A DNA stretch of 64,000 bases from Onchocerca lupi (taxonomy: Eukaryota; Nematoda; Chromadorea; Rhabditida; Onchocercidae). Positions 33,601-46,700 of this stretch are shown piece by piece. How positions within the stretch are numbered: position 1 is the stretch's first letter; each line of letters begins with the position of its first letter. A program made the translations under genes and the position numbers. Under the pieces are notes generated by a model, which searched no databases, was not told the origin of the DNA, and worked only from the letters and a program-made list of their open reading frames with translations. The stretch is taken from contig JAOVVO010000312.1 of the NCBI GenBank assembly GCA_028564675.1, positions 1 to 64,000 of the forward strand, given 5' to 3'.

Positions 33601-36600
33601 CTTCCAAATACACAGCTACTGTAAATTGCCACCATTCTAGCCATTTACTATTTCGAGCTTTATAACACAATCGCATCCCATAGATTAGAAATAACGATTC
33701 ATAACCTACAAAAGAAGAACTGAAATTCCAGTATCTTTTTCCGAAATATATAAAAATTGAAGTAAGAAAAAATGAGTAAAATAAAATGAACTATTAAGTG
33801 TGGATAAGTTCCATTTTTATATGCCAATCAGCATTTATTTTTTTCAATTATTCATTTGAAAAGAGCAAAAAATGCACCATGAAAAATGAAGAATTAGCTG
33901 ACATCAAAGAAAAATCAGTGACAATTGAGTTTTATAAATAAGGCAAGTATAGATTTTAGATTTTATATTTTGTCCACTTCTTCCTTCCTTTTTAAAATAA
34001 TTACCCTATATCTGTTTGCTTGTGCATAGAAAATGAAAATCGTTCAAACCTTGCCAAACTAAGCACCATGCTTGTATGGGACATTGTGGCCATGAACTTT
34101 TCCATAGCTCTTGATCAGCAAATGAGCCAAGTGTCCAAGCAATAAGCCCAGTTACTGTCAATGCTAACAGGCAAGCCAAATATTTCATCAGATCTTCTTC
34201 TTTCACAATAACATGATGAGCTTGACGTACACGATATTCTTGTAAATTCCTTTAATTATAATTTCGGATGAAAAAATGACTTTAATTGTAAATTAGTCAT
34301 CGTTAAAAGGAGTGAGAAGCATATTCATAGCTGTTTTGATTAATCGGTTCAAATTTCATAACGCTTTATTGTTGAACTTAATTATCTAAATTCGAAAACA
34401 AAGAATTGCAGGAAATCTTACTCATCCACAAATTTTAAAATTTTCTTTAATTATAATTTCGGATGAAGGATAAAATCACAAAATATTTTTGGTACTCATT
34501 ATTGGAATTTTTTATTCAATAATAAAAAGCAAAACTAATTCGCAAAGCAAACAGAAAATCAGGCCTTATTTACTAAATATTTACTAAATATTTCAATTGA
34601 AAAGCTTTAGTTAATCCATTTTTTTGTTATTCGCTTCTGAAATCACTTTATTTGACAAATCCAATGCCTTATGTATTTGGGAAAGGATTTTTGAAAATTT
34701 ATCAAATTTCCGTTAAAAATTTATTCATTCCATAATTCTTTTTCCAAGTTACACATAACTAATACCTGTAAATTTTCAAAACAATTGACCCATAAAAGGT
34801 CGAAAAACCAATTTGACGTAACCATATTGCAATACAGCAAGTCGATGTGATTGAATTAAACCATTCCAACAATAACTGCAATAAGTTTTATCGATACTTC
34901 GAATAAAATGAATTAATATTTCATATTCTTTATTTTTCTATTTTGTTCCAGAAAATAATTTAGAAAATATCAAAAATATACAAAATATAAAAAACAAAAT
35001 CTTATTTTCTTAAATTTCATGTAAATTTCATATAGGAAAATAAACTTAAATTCAATTTGAAGTTTAAAATAAATTTCAAGTCTAAATAACTTAATATAAA
35101 TTTAAATTTTATATAAAAGCCAATAATTTCGGTTTTTAATTATTGTGTGAAAAGAATTTTACCAAACTTACAATAGCATATAATATGGAAGCACCGAGAA
35201 AGAAAATTTCCATCAATGCCCAACCACGTACTTCGTGATGCCTGCGTCGTTCTCGAACAACCACTGATATTAGTAAAATGCAAATTGTTGAACACAATCC
35301 ATTCAAAAGCACCAAAATACCGCGATTCTGCTCCGCGGCATCGCGGCATAAAGATGTATCATTGGTACAACATGTGCGAGCATATACTCGTATACCACCA
35401 TGTCTTGTCCATGTACACTGCAAAAATTCTAGGTATTTAATCTCGGTATCACTTAACAAAGTATTTTCCTATTTCAATTTTATCTCTTGAGCATTCTATA
35501 AAATTTCATTTTATTGCAATCAAAATATCCAGGGAAAAATCACCGCAGTCCCGTGGGAGTTTCCCAATTTTTTACGACTTTTTCGATCAATCTGATCATT
35601 TCAGAGAATTTGATGTTTCGATACCCAATTTTTACATGTTATGTGATTGACAGGTGATTTACGATGAGATTAAAACAGCTGCATATAAAGATAATATTCG
35701 GGAAAATTGGAATTCAGTGATCCAGTTGTGAATATTGATAGAAAATATTCATTTTTTATAACTGTTTTCACTTATTTTAACTGAAATTTGATGATTGTGA
35801 TAAATTGAAGTTTGCAAAAATTTCTTACCAGTGCATAAAAAATGAAATCAAAATAGAAAAACTGTTCCTAACAAAAAAAAAGATAATGATAATCAAAAAT
35901 ATTCAATCTATGACCCCTTCGATTCTCAATTTATTTCCATTTAATCAATTAAGATAATTTTATAGATATTTTCATCCATTATTTAGAAGATGCGGATATA
36001 GATTTATGAGAATGCTTCCTACTCCATTAACTTTTAGTTATTGTCGTCTAAATAGATGTGACCTTATTAGAGAATAAGTGGAATAGTTTTCTTTCAGGAA
36101 AATGACTTCTAACGACAGAATGCTTTGGATACAAACGAATTCTTCGTACCAGGAAGAGTGGTCTCTTCACGTAAGTGCACGTACATGCACCTGAATATCA
36201 CGTTCTATGACACAGTTGTATTACCCGGAGATGGAAATTTCCTGAAAGAAATGTGCGCAACTTTGTGCATGTGCTTTGGCATGTCGTCTAGGTAATACCT
36301 CATCCTCCGACAGTTTAGTTCCGATAGATAATTTGAATACTGTAGAAATGTCAGTTTTCTTGGAAGCTGTCTAAAAAAAATATTTTTTCTCTCTACAAGT
36401 GTTGATCAAGTAACGAAAATCGCAGGAAAGGTTAAATGTCAAAAGGCTTGCCTATATATAAATGCCGATGTAAGTGTATGTTTTCACATAACTATTTTTA
36501 TGCGTATGTATTTCATATTTTGTGTTTTCATATTTTTGTATTTCATATATATTTATTTTATATATGTATTTCAGGTGCGTATTTCACATTTTCTTATGTC

Positions 36601-39083
36601 AGCAAAATATTGCTGACAAATCGTGATTATGCCTACTCCTCCTAAACGATCCAAGAGAGCATTTCAAATTATATTTATGAATGATTATGCATTCGTTTGA
36701 TCAATCAATGATGATAGCAAAAACGGAACAATCTCAGAGATTCGAGGAAATTTATTATAAAACTTTCTTTTTTTCGTCGAATAAATTGCAATATGGATAG
36801 CTTTCGAAGTGCAATAAATGCAGTAAATCAGAAAAAATGATGGGCATAAACAGGAAGAAATTACTATAAATGGAGTAATTTTCGATTCTTATAAGCAATA
36901 GACATTTTGCCTCGTTCGAAAATTAGTTTCACAGTGCTATTCTATTATAACAAGTTCAATTATTGCTTTCCAATTTAATGGTAAAAAAAATATTCCAATT
37001 TTTTTTTTTCAAGACAAAAAAACGATCTGAAGAATAAAAGCAAAAGATTCGGAAAGCCGTATTTTTTTCCATGAATCTTACGGTAATATCTATCCTAACC
37101 TATAAGTTACAGAGAAACAAGAAATAAAGTCCAGGAAATAGATGAATTTATTAATCACTGATTTCAAATTTCTATTATTTCTATCGAAAACCTTTAAATT
37201 TTAGGCAAAAAGAAAACTTTAAATATACCATCAGTGAAAGAGGTATTTTGTTTATCGCAATTAATTTATTACAATTTTAATAAATTCATAAATATTTTCT
37301 TCCACGCTTTGTGAAGCAGAATGTGTGCTTTTTTGTTATCAATTTGGTATTTGATGCGGAAAATATAAGAAAGAGTAATGAGCAAGCAAAGAAATAAGTT
37401 CCAGGAAAGTAAAGGAGATTATAATCGAACAACTGGACTGGCCAAACATTAAATAACTATTGGACAAGTAAACAAACAGGTAAAATAAAGGCACTCTTTT
37501 TTTTTTTTACCTTAGTTAATTTGCCAAGTTAATTAATAAATGGTCGATCCTCTAAGCTTACGAGAATGAATGTTTCCTTGGTTTATGCATGAAGCTTAAT
37601 GAGAATGTAATCGAGTGCTAAATATGCGTCAGAATTATAGCGAAAACTTTGGTTAGCACAAAAATTAGAGAAAATTTAATTAGAAAGATTTGTTAAATAA
37701 CTTGCAGAAGCCTATTAAAGTTACAAAATATGCTTTGCATGATTGAAATCCAAGTAATGCTTTGCTTTCCAGTATGGAAGCAGGATGTTAGAAGAAAATC
37801 TGAGGAAGAAAACAAAAAACGTCAACAATGAAAAAAAAAAAAAAAAAAACATAGCGTTCTCTTATATTTGCCTTTTGCATAATAGTTGCAAAAGCACAAA
37901 TTTTATAGATAGCGTGGTTTTTTTAAAATATGACGAAACAGCAAAGGTATTAATTCTCGAACATAGTAGGAAAAAAACTTTGGATAAAGTAAATTTAACA
38001 AAATAAAAGTGAAAAAAAGACGAACTTAATATTGCCTTAAACATATAATTTGGAAATGGATAAAAAATTTTAATTAAGCTAAATAAAAAAGCTGGAGTTG
38101 TTGAAAAAAATTGAAAATCGCTCCTTTTTTATTTCTGTTTTTTCATAATGAGAAAGTACTGAATGAGTTACAATTAATGAATGAAATATTTTGAAAGAAA
38201 AAGCAATTCTTCAGGATAAGATCAAAAACTTTTCAATTTTTTTTTTTTTTATTTCGTATTTATGACACTGTGCATCTCCTTCATCAGTTTATTCTTTCAT
38301 TGAAACAAAATGAGGAAATGAAATTTGACGCTTTTTTTTTCAAATCAATCTTACTAAGCGAAATTTAATGATTTTAACAAAAGTTGACATAACTTGCTCC
38401 ACAAGATATCTTTTAATATTATTAAGGCAAAAGTTTTTCCTCAAGAATACAAATGCTTGAATCAAATAATCGAAAATGAAATATTTCACTCAAATTACTC
38501 TCAAAAAATGATTATTGATTTAAATAACCTTTGCATTGGTGCATTGCATTAAAGAACAAGCGTTTAGATCGAACGGTCGTAAGCGTACGGTAAGATAGAA
38601 TTCGAAAGTAGAAGTTGGATAAATAAGCAATGGAATCCATTGTTGCAATGGATCATTCCCGACTTGACTGCAGTGCAGCTGCAAGACGAACAATGGCGTT
38701 GACAGATTGTAGGCTAACGGTGAATCCAAGATTAGGGAAGCATTTGCAGGAAGATGAAGCAAGTGTGAATGAGGATTCTGAGCGATCAATTGAGCGAGAA
38801 ATAAGATTTGTGGATTATTTTGCTTCAATTCATGTTCAATTAAACGATGCAAATTTGGTAATGCCAGAAGACTTTCACAGTTCTGATCCTCGATATGCTC
38901 CAATTGCGTTAGCAAAGTTGAAAATGTTACTGCGTGTGCATTTTTAAAATTATTTGGAAAGATAGAGGAAGGTGATTGAGTAGATGTTGTTGGAGTGGTG
39001 ATTGGAATAGCACTCACCAGAAGTGACACTACCGTAGACGAGAAAGTTGACAATAATAATAGTAATAATAACAGAAACAACAT
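30611..39083 (-). CDS. Class C orphan GPCR of the GPR158/GPR179 type, 598 residues
   Basis: Nine minus-strand exons: 39083-38529, 35417-35172, 34875-34766, 34249-34050, 33705-33570, 33122-33008, 31796-31644, 31283-31119 and 30727-30611. All phases match. The start follows a ttttcag acceptor by 12 bases and gives a signal peptide (MLFLLLLLLLLSTF). An N-glycosylated ectodomain ends in a Cys cluster (ACSLMQC, then CTWTRH and RTCC). Seven membrane segments follow, with class C landmarks: TM3 'CCIAIWLRQIGF', 'YGSIVLKIYR', TM5 'LFLIYGMRLCYKAR', TM6 'VAVYLEAI' and TM7 'LHLTVSINIVIIIAPK'. After TM7 comes the GPR158-type 'NPEDIRAELKRVYTQLRMYK' helix. GPR158 and GPR179 organise RGS proteins in neurons. 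Here the tail is short. The 3.1-kb first intron may hide an ectodomain exon, since the usual Cache/EGF part looks abbreviated. Reading exon 8 through gives a shorter alternative end. Confidence 0.82.
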
Positions 39084-39094
39084 AAATTTGTCGT

Positions 39095-39097
39095 TCT
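39095..39097 (-). other. Probable spliced-leader acceptor of the GPR158-like gene
   Basis: On the minus strand agattttcag ends 12 bases before the signal-peptide ATG at 39083. It supports this ATG over the longer open frame that starts at 39284. Confidence 0.5.
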
Positions 39098-39626
39098 GAA
39101 AATCTTTGATCAGACCTATAAAAGGCAACTGTTTAGCGGAAATGCTCGACGAATAAGTAGGAGAATGACGATAGTTATAATAGAAATAGCAACTATAATA
39201 CTGACAAGAACAGTAGGCAGTAATAAGAATGAGAATAATGGCGTTGATGATGATATTAGTGATGATAATAGTGATTGGATCCAAATAATTGGCAAGTAAT
39301 TAATGGTGAATAGAAGTGAAAAAGTATTTTTAATAGCATTTAATGGAATTGAGATGAAACGAGGTGAAGTGAAATATTTGACGTGAGTTAATTATTTATT
39401 TGAAAACTTTTCAAAAATCCAACACCCATTTCGCAGCATCATCACCACTTTTCATTGCATTAACAGAAGTAGCAACACTGCAGTAGTAGCAGTATCAATG
39501 TGAGTTATTTTTTAAAGCCGTCTTTCTTCATTCTAAGCAACATTTGAAATTTCTCTCTTTTACATGCTTCTCTTGCAAAAAAGACACAACAGATGTAATA
39601 CTTAATGATTAAGCAACAGAAGCAGT

Positions 39627-39666
<40 letters not shown>
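39627..39666. repeat. (AGC)13 microsatellite
   Basis: Thirteen uninterrupted AGC units, followed by imperfect agc/agt units. Non-coding as far as I can see. Confidence 0.95.
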
Positions 39667-39667
<1 letters not shown>

Positions 39668-39952
39668 TAGTAACAGTAGCAGAAAGCAGAAGCACGATTC
39701 TTTTATCTCTCAGTTAGCGACACTTACACTAATGCAATGGCAGTTGCAGAAGCAGCAGTAGAAACATTTGTCACAGCGGCGAGGCTTTATGGGACGAACT
39801 CTCGAAGGAAGACGTGTCACATCCTCAATCCAACGACAATCATCGAAGAAAAACTGTTTTATCAAGTAAGCAAGCATTGCAGAATGATGGGAAGATAGAA
39901 AAAGTTTTACCTGAGCTTTGTCAACTTCTGCGCATCGATCTGTCAATCCCAA

Positions 39953-39953
<1 letters not shown>

Positions 39954-39986
<33 letters not shown>
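39954..39986. repeat. (TG)16 microsatellite
   Basis: About 33 bases of perfect TG dinucleotide. Confidence 0.95.
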
Positions 39987-39988
<2 letters not shown>

Positions 39989-41807
39989 ATACAATTTACG
40001 TCTAATCTAACAAAAAGCCGCCTAGTCAGGCTGAGTTTTGCCTTGCATTTAGTGCATTTTTGCATTTTCAACAGACATGCAGAGGGGATTGATGGAGGAG
40101 ATGCTGCTGCATGAGCAATGTCGTAAATTGTTGTTTGGGCTGGCGACTTCTCGTACTTCGATGCCATCTGCAAGAGATGAGATGAGATGAACAGAGGGAG
40201 ATACTCTGCTCTTCACGAATGCTACCGATCATCTCGTTTTAAACGTTTGCAGCAACACATCGCAGAATTGCAAGCTGAAGTCCTTTGGGGTGCATGCATC
40301 TGATGACTCGTCATTATCTGCATGACACTTTCATCTGATTTGTCCTTTCTCTCTCATTCCCTTCTCTAGTATAAACATCTATGAAAAAAGGAAGTGAAAT
40401 ATAGCAGCAACTGCAAAGTTTGAAGCCTTAGGCAAGCCTTAAATGTTCTTCCAGGAAGAGCCTTATCTTCCAGTCTTCTCATTTGATGAACACATGCCAT
40501 ACCATACATCCTGTCCTCAAACAATCCTCCTCAATTGGCAACATCATAGATGGTAGCACATATCGATAAAATTTCCAAAAAGATAGCTTTCAGATCCATT
40601 CATTCTACTAATATTATCACTGCTACAAAACTATTGCTATTAACATTGCAGCAATGATTCAGCAATGATTCACAGCAATAATTATATTACTACTATAATT
40701 ACCATTACTAGTGCTGTTAAATTGCCATTATTTCTATCGATAGATAATAATACAGCGGGAACTTCAAAAGCTTCTTTTTACTATTTAATCATAATTGAGT
40801 TGAAATAGAGAGGTAATCATATCAGTAGTAGAGATATCCATTCAAGCTTCATTACCAGTAATTGTAATAACTAAGCTCAACATGCTCCATTACCAGTAAT
40901 TATATCAATAGGGCTAAGATCGTTTAATCATTATTCAAGTAGCTAAGATCGTTTAATCATTATTCAAGTAGTCTTTTTACATGGTATCAATAATTTGGTT
41001 AACAAAACTTTATTTTTTTGTTGCTCAGTTAATGTTTCTAGAGATTATCAAAGTGATCAAATAACAATAATAAATAATGGCCTGGTTCAAATAATAAATA
41101 ATGGCTGTGAAAATTATAAATAATGGTCGCTTCCACTGGAATATAAATCCAAAAAGTGTAACGGTAAGGAGAATTGAAATATCGCGAATTTACAGAGATG
41201 CTAATCATTTCTTCACCGTTGCTAAATACATCGATCAAACCACTTTGCGAAAATTTATGATATTATTGGCTTATTGAAATAAAATTTCTCAGTGATTCCA
41301 CTATCATTACAGAAGAGAAATCACATGATGCTCAAAAGTATCAATACTAATTCTAACATGAAGCATTTAGAATCTAAAAAAACCTCAGGATGAATAAAAA
41401 CGATCGATAATTCATTTTATCATTGAACACGGCCCAAAAGCTAAAAGAAGCTTTTTGTTAGTTTAGTTAAGTTTAGTTCTAGTTAATTTGGTTTTTTTTT
41501 TTACTTTTCCTATAACGTTTTACTTGGTGATTGATCGGATAATTGTACCCCAGAACAAAAACTGCTTCATTTACAATTATCTATACGGAAAATGTTGAAT
41601 CACTTTTTCTAATGCATCTCTTGCAACTTTACCTAATTACGTAACTATTATTTGTTGGGAAAAAAATTTGATTGCAGATTGAGTGAAGTAGAGATGGGTT
41701 TCTTATTGTTTTTGTGACTCGGCAAAGACAGATGATACGATATTACACACAATATCGTACTATACAATAATAAACAACAAATGAATATATGATGAGGAAA
41801 TGTTCTA

Positions 41808-42116
41808 GTAGAGTCTTCTGTTGACTGTCGTTCGCACCGATCTCTACTGTCGAACTATTGCTGTTGATGCGTCGATTCTTGTCGTTGTATTACTGTAGCC
41901 GCATCGACTCGAAACTTGTAGTAAAAACTGCTCCTGCTCCAAAATCCGAACCTTTTAAATCTTTTCGGGTTTCACCATCCTCTCACATGTTTATAGTTTT
42001 GGCGGGAAAACATGCTTATTCTTGTTGTTCTATTTAAAATGGTCTTCGTGCCTCCTGGTCTTTAATTCTTGTTTACAGTAAGTCATCTTTCGGATTTTTC
42101 CGACATTATTTGCTTA
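41808..42116 (-). repeat. Dispersed repeat, copy 2
   Basis: Reverse complement matches 8505-8870 in ordered blocks (see copy 1). Here the central block reads cccgaaaagatttaaaaggttcg on the minus strand against cccgaaaggatttaagaggttcg in copy 1, so the core has diverged by only about one base in ten. No coding frame. Confidence 0.7.
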
Positions 42117-43732
42117 ATTACCTATCTACGAATATTAAATTAAATAGGAAAATTAACAAAACAGCAAATTCAGAAGCAAAAACAACTTTGGTGTCATTGA
42201 ATATAACTGTTTTTCCAAATTTATAAGATATAGATTAAAAAACACCTATCTCAAGTCATCAGTGTCAACAATTTCATTTAAATGATCTATTTCAATTATT
42301 TATTATAGATCGATGTTCATTTACGCAAAAACTAAATGCCTGAAATTTGTTCAGTCCTTCATTTCAGTTTTTTACTGCTCCACTGATTAAAGGACAAGCA
42401 AAATATTTGAGTAACAAAGAGGAATTTCATTTTCGATAAGCAGTCATCTGCACAATCAGTCAATGCTGCATGTGTACACGGATGCCGAATCTTAACCATT
42501 CTTAAACTGAATCTTAATCATTTTGATGCTGAATTTTATCTATATCTCATCTACCAGCACTACTATCATTGAAAAATATTCTTCTGATTTTATACCACAA
42601 AAATCACAAAAACATACGGTATGGATCGGGCAGCATCATCAAATCACGTGAAATATATTTCATTATCCGCTTATACAAATAATTTTTCGGTTGATGTTAC
42701 TTATTATCTTTATGATTACAGAAATCTAGGCTTATATGTCACTACTATTTATTGGTTCATCAATTAAGGCTTGTATATCATTGTTATTTGTTGATTTATT
42801 AGTTCATATTCCGATCAAAATTTATGTCCCCATCCAAAATATCCTGTATGATTATATTTTTAGTGAATGATGAATATAACTATGCTATTATAGTTTCTTT
42901 GATAAAATAAATTAGCAATCATTTTCAAGTAGTAAAAGTAAAGGGAAGAAGATTGAGATTTGATCAAAAGTTCGATTATGGACAATGTGGACTCTCTCAG
43001 ATTATCAGGATACACATTTCATCGTGCTTTATCGTTGTAATTACTAAGCAAACATGACACTGGAATATTTCGAACAAGTTGCTATCCTAACCTGTGACCT
43101 CGGGATTGGAAGGTATTTAATTAAAAAGTAAAAGGAAGCGGAAAAATTTAACAGGAGAAGAATCGTTGCGGAAAAATTGCAAGCAGAATAAATACCATCA
43201 TAATACTTGTTACTTCCTTCCTTCAGTCTTACCATATAAACTTGTTGTGGTGTCTTACTGCACTGGTCTTCAACCTAAAAAAGCTTATTCACTGTCTCTT
43301 TTATTATTGTTATAAGTCTATTATCATATAATTTTTACGGAAGTATGAAAACCCGCTTTATTCATCTATTACAAAATAGTTTTTTAAACTGTCACAGCAA
43401 GCTTTTAAATTTTAAATGCTTTCACATTCGTATTGATTCAGGCTTCTTTTTTCATGTGTTCGAACTGATATTTCATTTACTCATTATCTTCCATTCCGGC
43501 ATCAGGAAGAGAAGACAGTTTCTTCACGTCAATTCACATAATTCACATAATAAAACACTGAAATTGATCGTTTAATGAATCATTGAAATTGATCATTCTT
43601 TTCTTTTTTTTTTTGAAGAAAATAAATTGCAATTTTTTTTTTTTTTTGAATAGCAAATTATATAATTATTTCATGTTTCACTGCAGTAACTAAATCAATC
43701 AAGTAGATTATGAATGTAAAAATATGCCTCAC
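42117..43732. other. Downstream of avr-14, no secure gene
   Basis: Two minus-strand exon-like pieces (43274-43233 and 43091-43044) lie here. The missing last exon of the avr-14 B form may also be here. Otherwise AT-rich. Confidence 0.45.
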
Positions 43733-46700
43733 CAAGAAAGCAAGCAAAAAAAGTTGGAAAAGCGAATCGTGAAATGAGATCTACACGTTTGCTAACTTCA
43801 ATACTGCCACATTGATATGTATTTAACCAAAGTTTTGTCCACCATCTTCTTCGGTACGTATTCATATCCAATCGTAACGAATGCCTTAGATCCTGAAAAG
43901 AAATTTCAGAAATTTATATTTCATCTCGTTATTCGATCATTTGTTTACAAAAAGAAGAATGCTTACTTGACTTAAGAGTTGATCTGGACATAAACAACCC
44001 TTGTATTCGGTCTTCTTTTTTTTTTCCTTTTTCAAAAATTCTTGCCGTCCATAATAGTTGACCAATGCATATTCTAACAAAGCTCCAAAGATAAATGCTA
44101 GGCATACACCAATCCAAACATCAACTGCTTTGATATACGATACAGGTGGAAGTTTGGCGTTGATACCAGACGCTTGTGTAGTCATTGTTAGCAATGTAGT
44201 TACGCCCAATGATACACGGGCAGGTACTGCATCCTGTCAAATTTTTATCAATTTAAGCGAATAAAATGAGAAATGCTTAAAAATTTTTTCCAAATTTATA
44301 AACAATCTCTAATAAAGGATACGAAAAATTTGAAATGATAAAATAAATAGAAAAAAACCTTTTACCTTATCGAGCCAGAAGGAGACCCAGGAAACGACGA
44401 CCAACATAATGCACGGTATATAAAGCTGAATTAAATAATAACTAAACATGGCGAGTAATATGTAAATTTGCAAAAACAATTATAAAGTTACCTGTATTCA
44501 CGACGAAGAAGTAGCAGTACACGAGCACAACTGTATTCACCTGCAACAGTACTACAGTAGGCAACCATCAGGTATACAGCTTGCTCCTGAACAGTAATGC
44601 AGAAGAGTTCGAACAATTCTGCGTTGTATTTTTTTTTTTTTTTTTTTTTTTTGAAAATAAGTGGTAATATAAGCGTAGATGTATTTTCTCGAACAGTAAA
44701 TATAATTTGAGCAAGAAATAGCGCCAATTTAATCGGTCAATAATAGTACAATACATTCATATATATCTACAGTATACAATTCGGTAGCATAAGCATAGGT
44801 TACTGTATTCCAAGCTTTTGTTAAATGAGATAAACAGCCCAGTATAACACTGAAAAACGAAAATTCAGACAAGCCATGCTGTAATGATATAAATGAATTA
44901 ATAACATTAATTCAGACATATTACATGCATCAAGGCATCAAAGATAAGTTTATCAAGCCATTTGTTTGTCATCAATATCATGCAATCAATATTTATCGAA
45001 CTTTTAACTTATTCAGAAATTGATTAACAAAGCAAATTTCTGCTTTTCTTATTTATCTGAAAAGATTAGTCATAATGGTACCAGATAATTTTTTTTTTTA
45101 ACAATTTACTTCATAATCTCATCGGTATTTAAGTAAAATACACATACCGTTGAAGCAGGCGTAACCAATCGGAAATACCTAAATAAATAATTAAAGTCTT
45201 ATGTTAAACTAATAGAAAAACAAATGACAGCATTTCTAAAGTCAAAAAAAAAAAAATGGAAACTGCAAAGTTAACAATGGGTTGCATTCACAATGGTTGA
45301 TTTCCAAAAATTCTCTTTTTTGTAAATGAGAATCGTTTCGGTTCTTTGTTTTGTTTATCGCGCAAAAACGAAAATCACGAACAAATTATTATATCAGTTA
45401 CATGATTTTTAAATATTTTAAAATTTTACTCCAAAACAAAGAATCAAAAAAACTAAACGTATGATCTTTGTCAGTAAAAAAAAACGTATGATCTTTGTCA
45501 GTAAAAAAAAACGTATGATCTTTGTCAGTAAAAAAAAACGTATGATCTTTGTCAGAAAAAATTATGCTGTTATGCTGTTGCAGAATTTTTTGAAAATTCT
45601 TTTCAAACGTCTTGAAAACGAGAAGTAGCATATTAGTCTAGAGCTGAATAATTTATAGAAATCTTAATTCATTTTGAAATGTGAAATCGCGCAATGATTG
45701 TAGCTATCAAAGTACAGAGAAAGTAATATCAGAGTTAGGAACTGGTAGGTGTATTAGAAGTTACCAAGCGTGAAACAACATCAATTCGCTTTGAGCGTTC
45801 TTTGTAGCGTCGGATAAATTGCCGGAAACACCACCAAGAGTGGGAAGGCGACGTAGAAGTTGTTGCTGATACTAAGGGTTGATTAGCAGATAAGTAATCC
45901 GCATGACTGGCATATTTTGATAACTGCAAAGTAGCATCTGGAAAGCAATACAGAAACTCTCTCATGCTCAACACTGAATCCGATGTTGCAGAGTCTTGAC
46001 CACCTTTCATGCTAGTTCCTGATTCTGATGCCCAAATGAAATGAAAGAATTTAAGCTCAATTATAAATTCTGCCGCTTCTTTCATTCTAATTGACAATTT
46101 TCATAAGCCAATTATGAAGACGCTAAATTGTCAAAGACTTTCACAAAGAAACGTATCATTATCATATCATATCGTAATACTATTAGGACTTGTGGTGATA
46201 TGTGACAAGACCAAAATTATAGAACGCATTTCAGGTGGCCTGGAACGAACCTAAAACGAACCATTCGATGTCTAGTAGTTATATCCTTTCTTGCCGCATA
46301 ATTGACCAAGGCGAATTCAAGCAATGCACCAAAAATGAAGGCTAAGCAAACACCAATCCAAACATCTATTGCCTAAATTACTTTTTGTCTAGAAGCAAAA
46401 TGCAACTGCAGGTAAGCTCCATCTGTTAATGCGGTAAAAAAGATTAGGGTGCGCTTTTTTTTTTAAACTTAATAATTTCCAAATTCCCAAAACTAAGAGG
46501 TGAAATTTGATTTAAACTTGGGTTAATTGTTCTTTTTCCTTTAGCAATAATTCGAAGAAAATTCACTGCATTACTAAGCTTAGATTTGTTGAAGTTAAGA
46601 CATTTAAAAGCAATCGAAAGAACGATGAAATGACAGTACTGGAAACTTTCACTGTTTACATTTCGTGGATCGTTGACGAATGATTGCAATAATTTCAATA

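Larger units (their letters stand above)
39098..41807. other. Upstream region of the GPR158-like gene, no secure gene
   Basis: Contains a CAG microsatellite, a TG microsatellite, and one plus-strand open frame with a strong donor (39737-39865, MAVAEAAVETFVTAARLYG... then gtaagc). Minus open frames over the TG repeat translate it as alternating His-Thr and are artefacts. Short duplications such as 'gctaagatcgtttaatcattattcaagta' (two copies near 40914-40969) are present. Confidence 0.5.

Noticed and set aside
35216..35490. Two overlapping plus open frames
   Set aside because: Antisense shadows of the second exon of the GPR158-like gene.
38630..38947. 105-codon plus open frame
   Set aside because: Shadow of the first GPR158-like exon on the minus strand, which has a signal peptide and matching splice sites.
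39710..40173. Minus open frames containing His-Thr runs
   Set aside because: The repeat is a translated TG microsatellite; flanking parts have no support.
45398..45631. Minus open frame with nine-residue repeats (DKDHTFFFT)
   Set aside because: Product of a 27-base tandem repeat inside an avr-14 intron; the period is a multiple of three, so the frame stays open.
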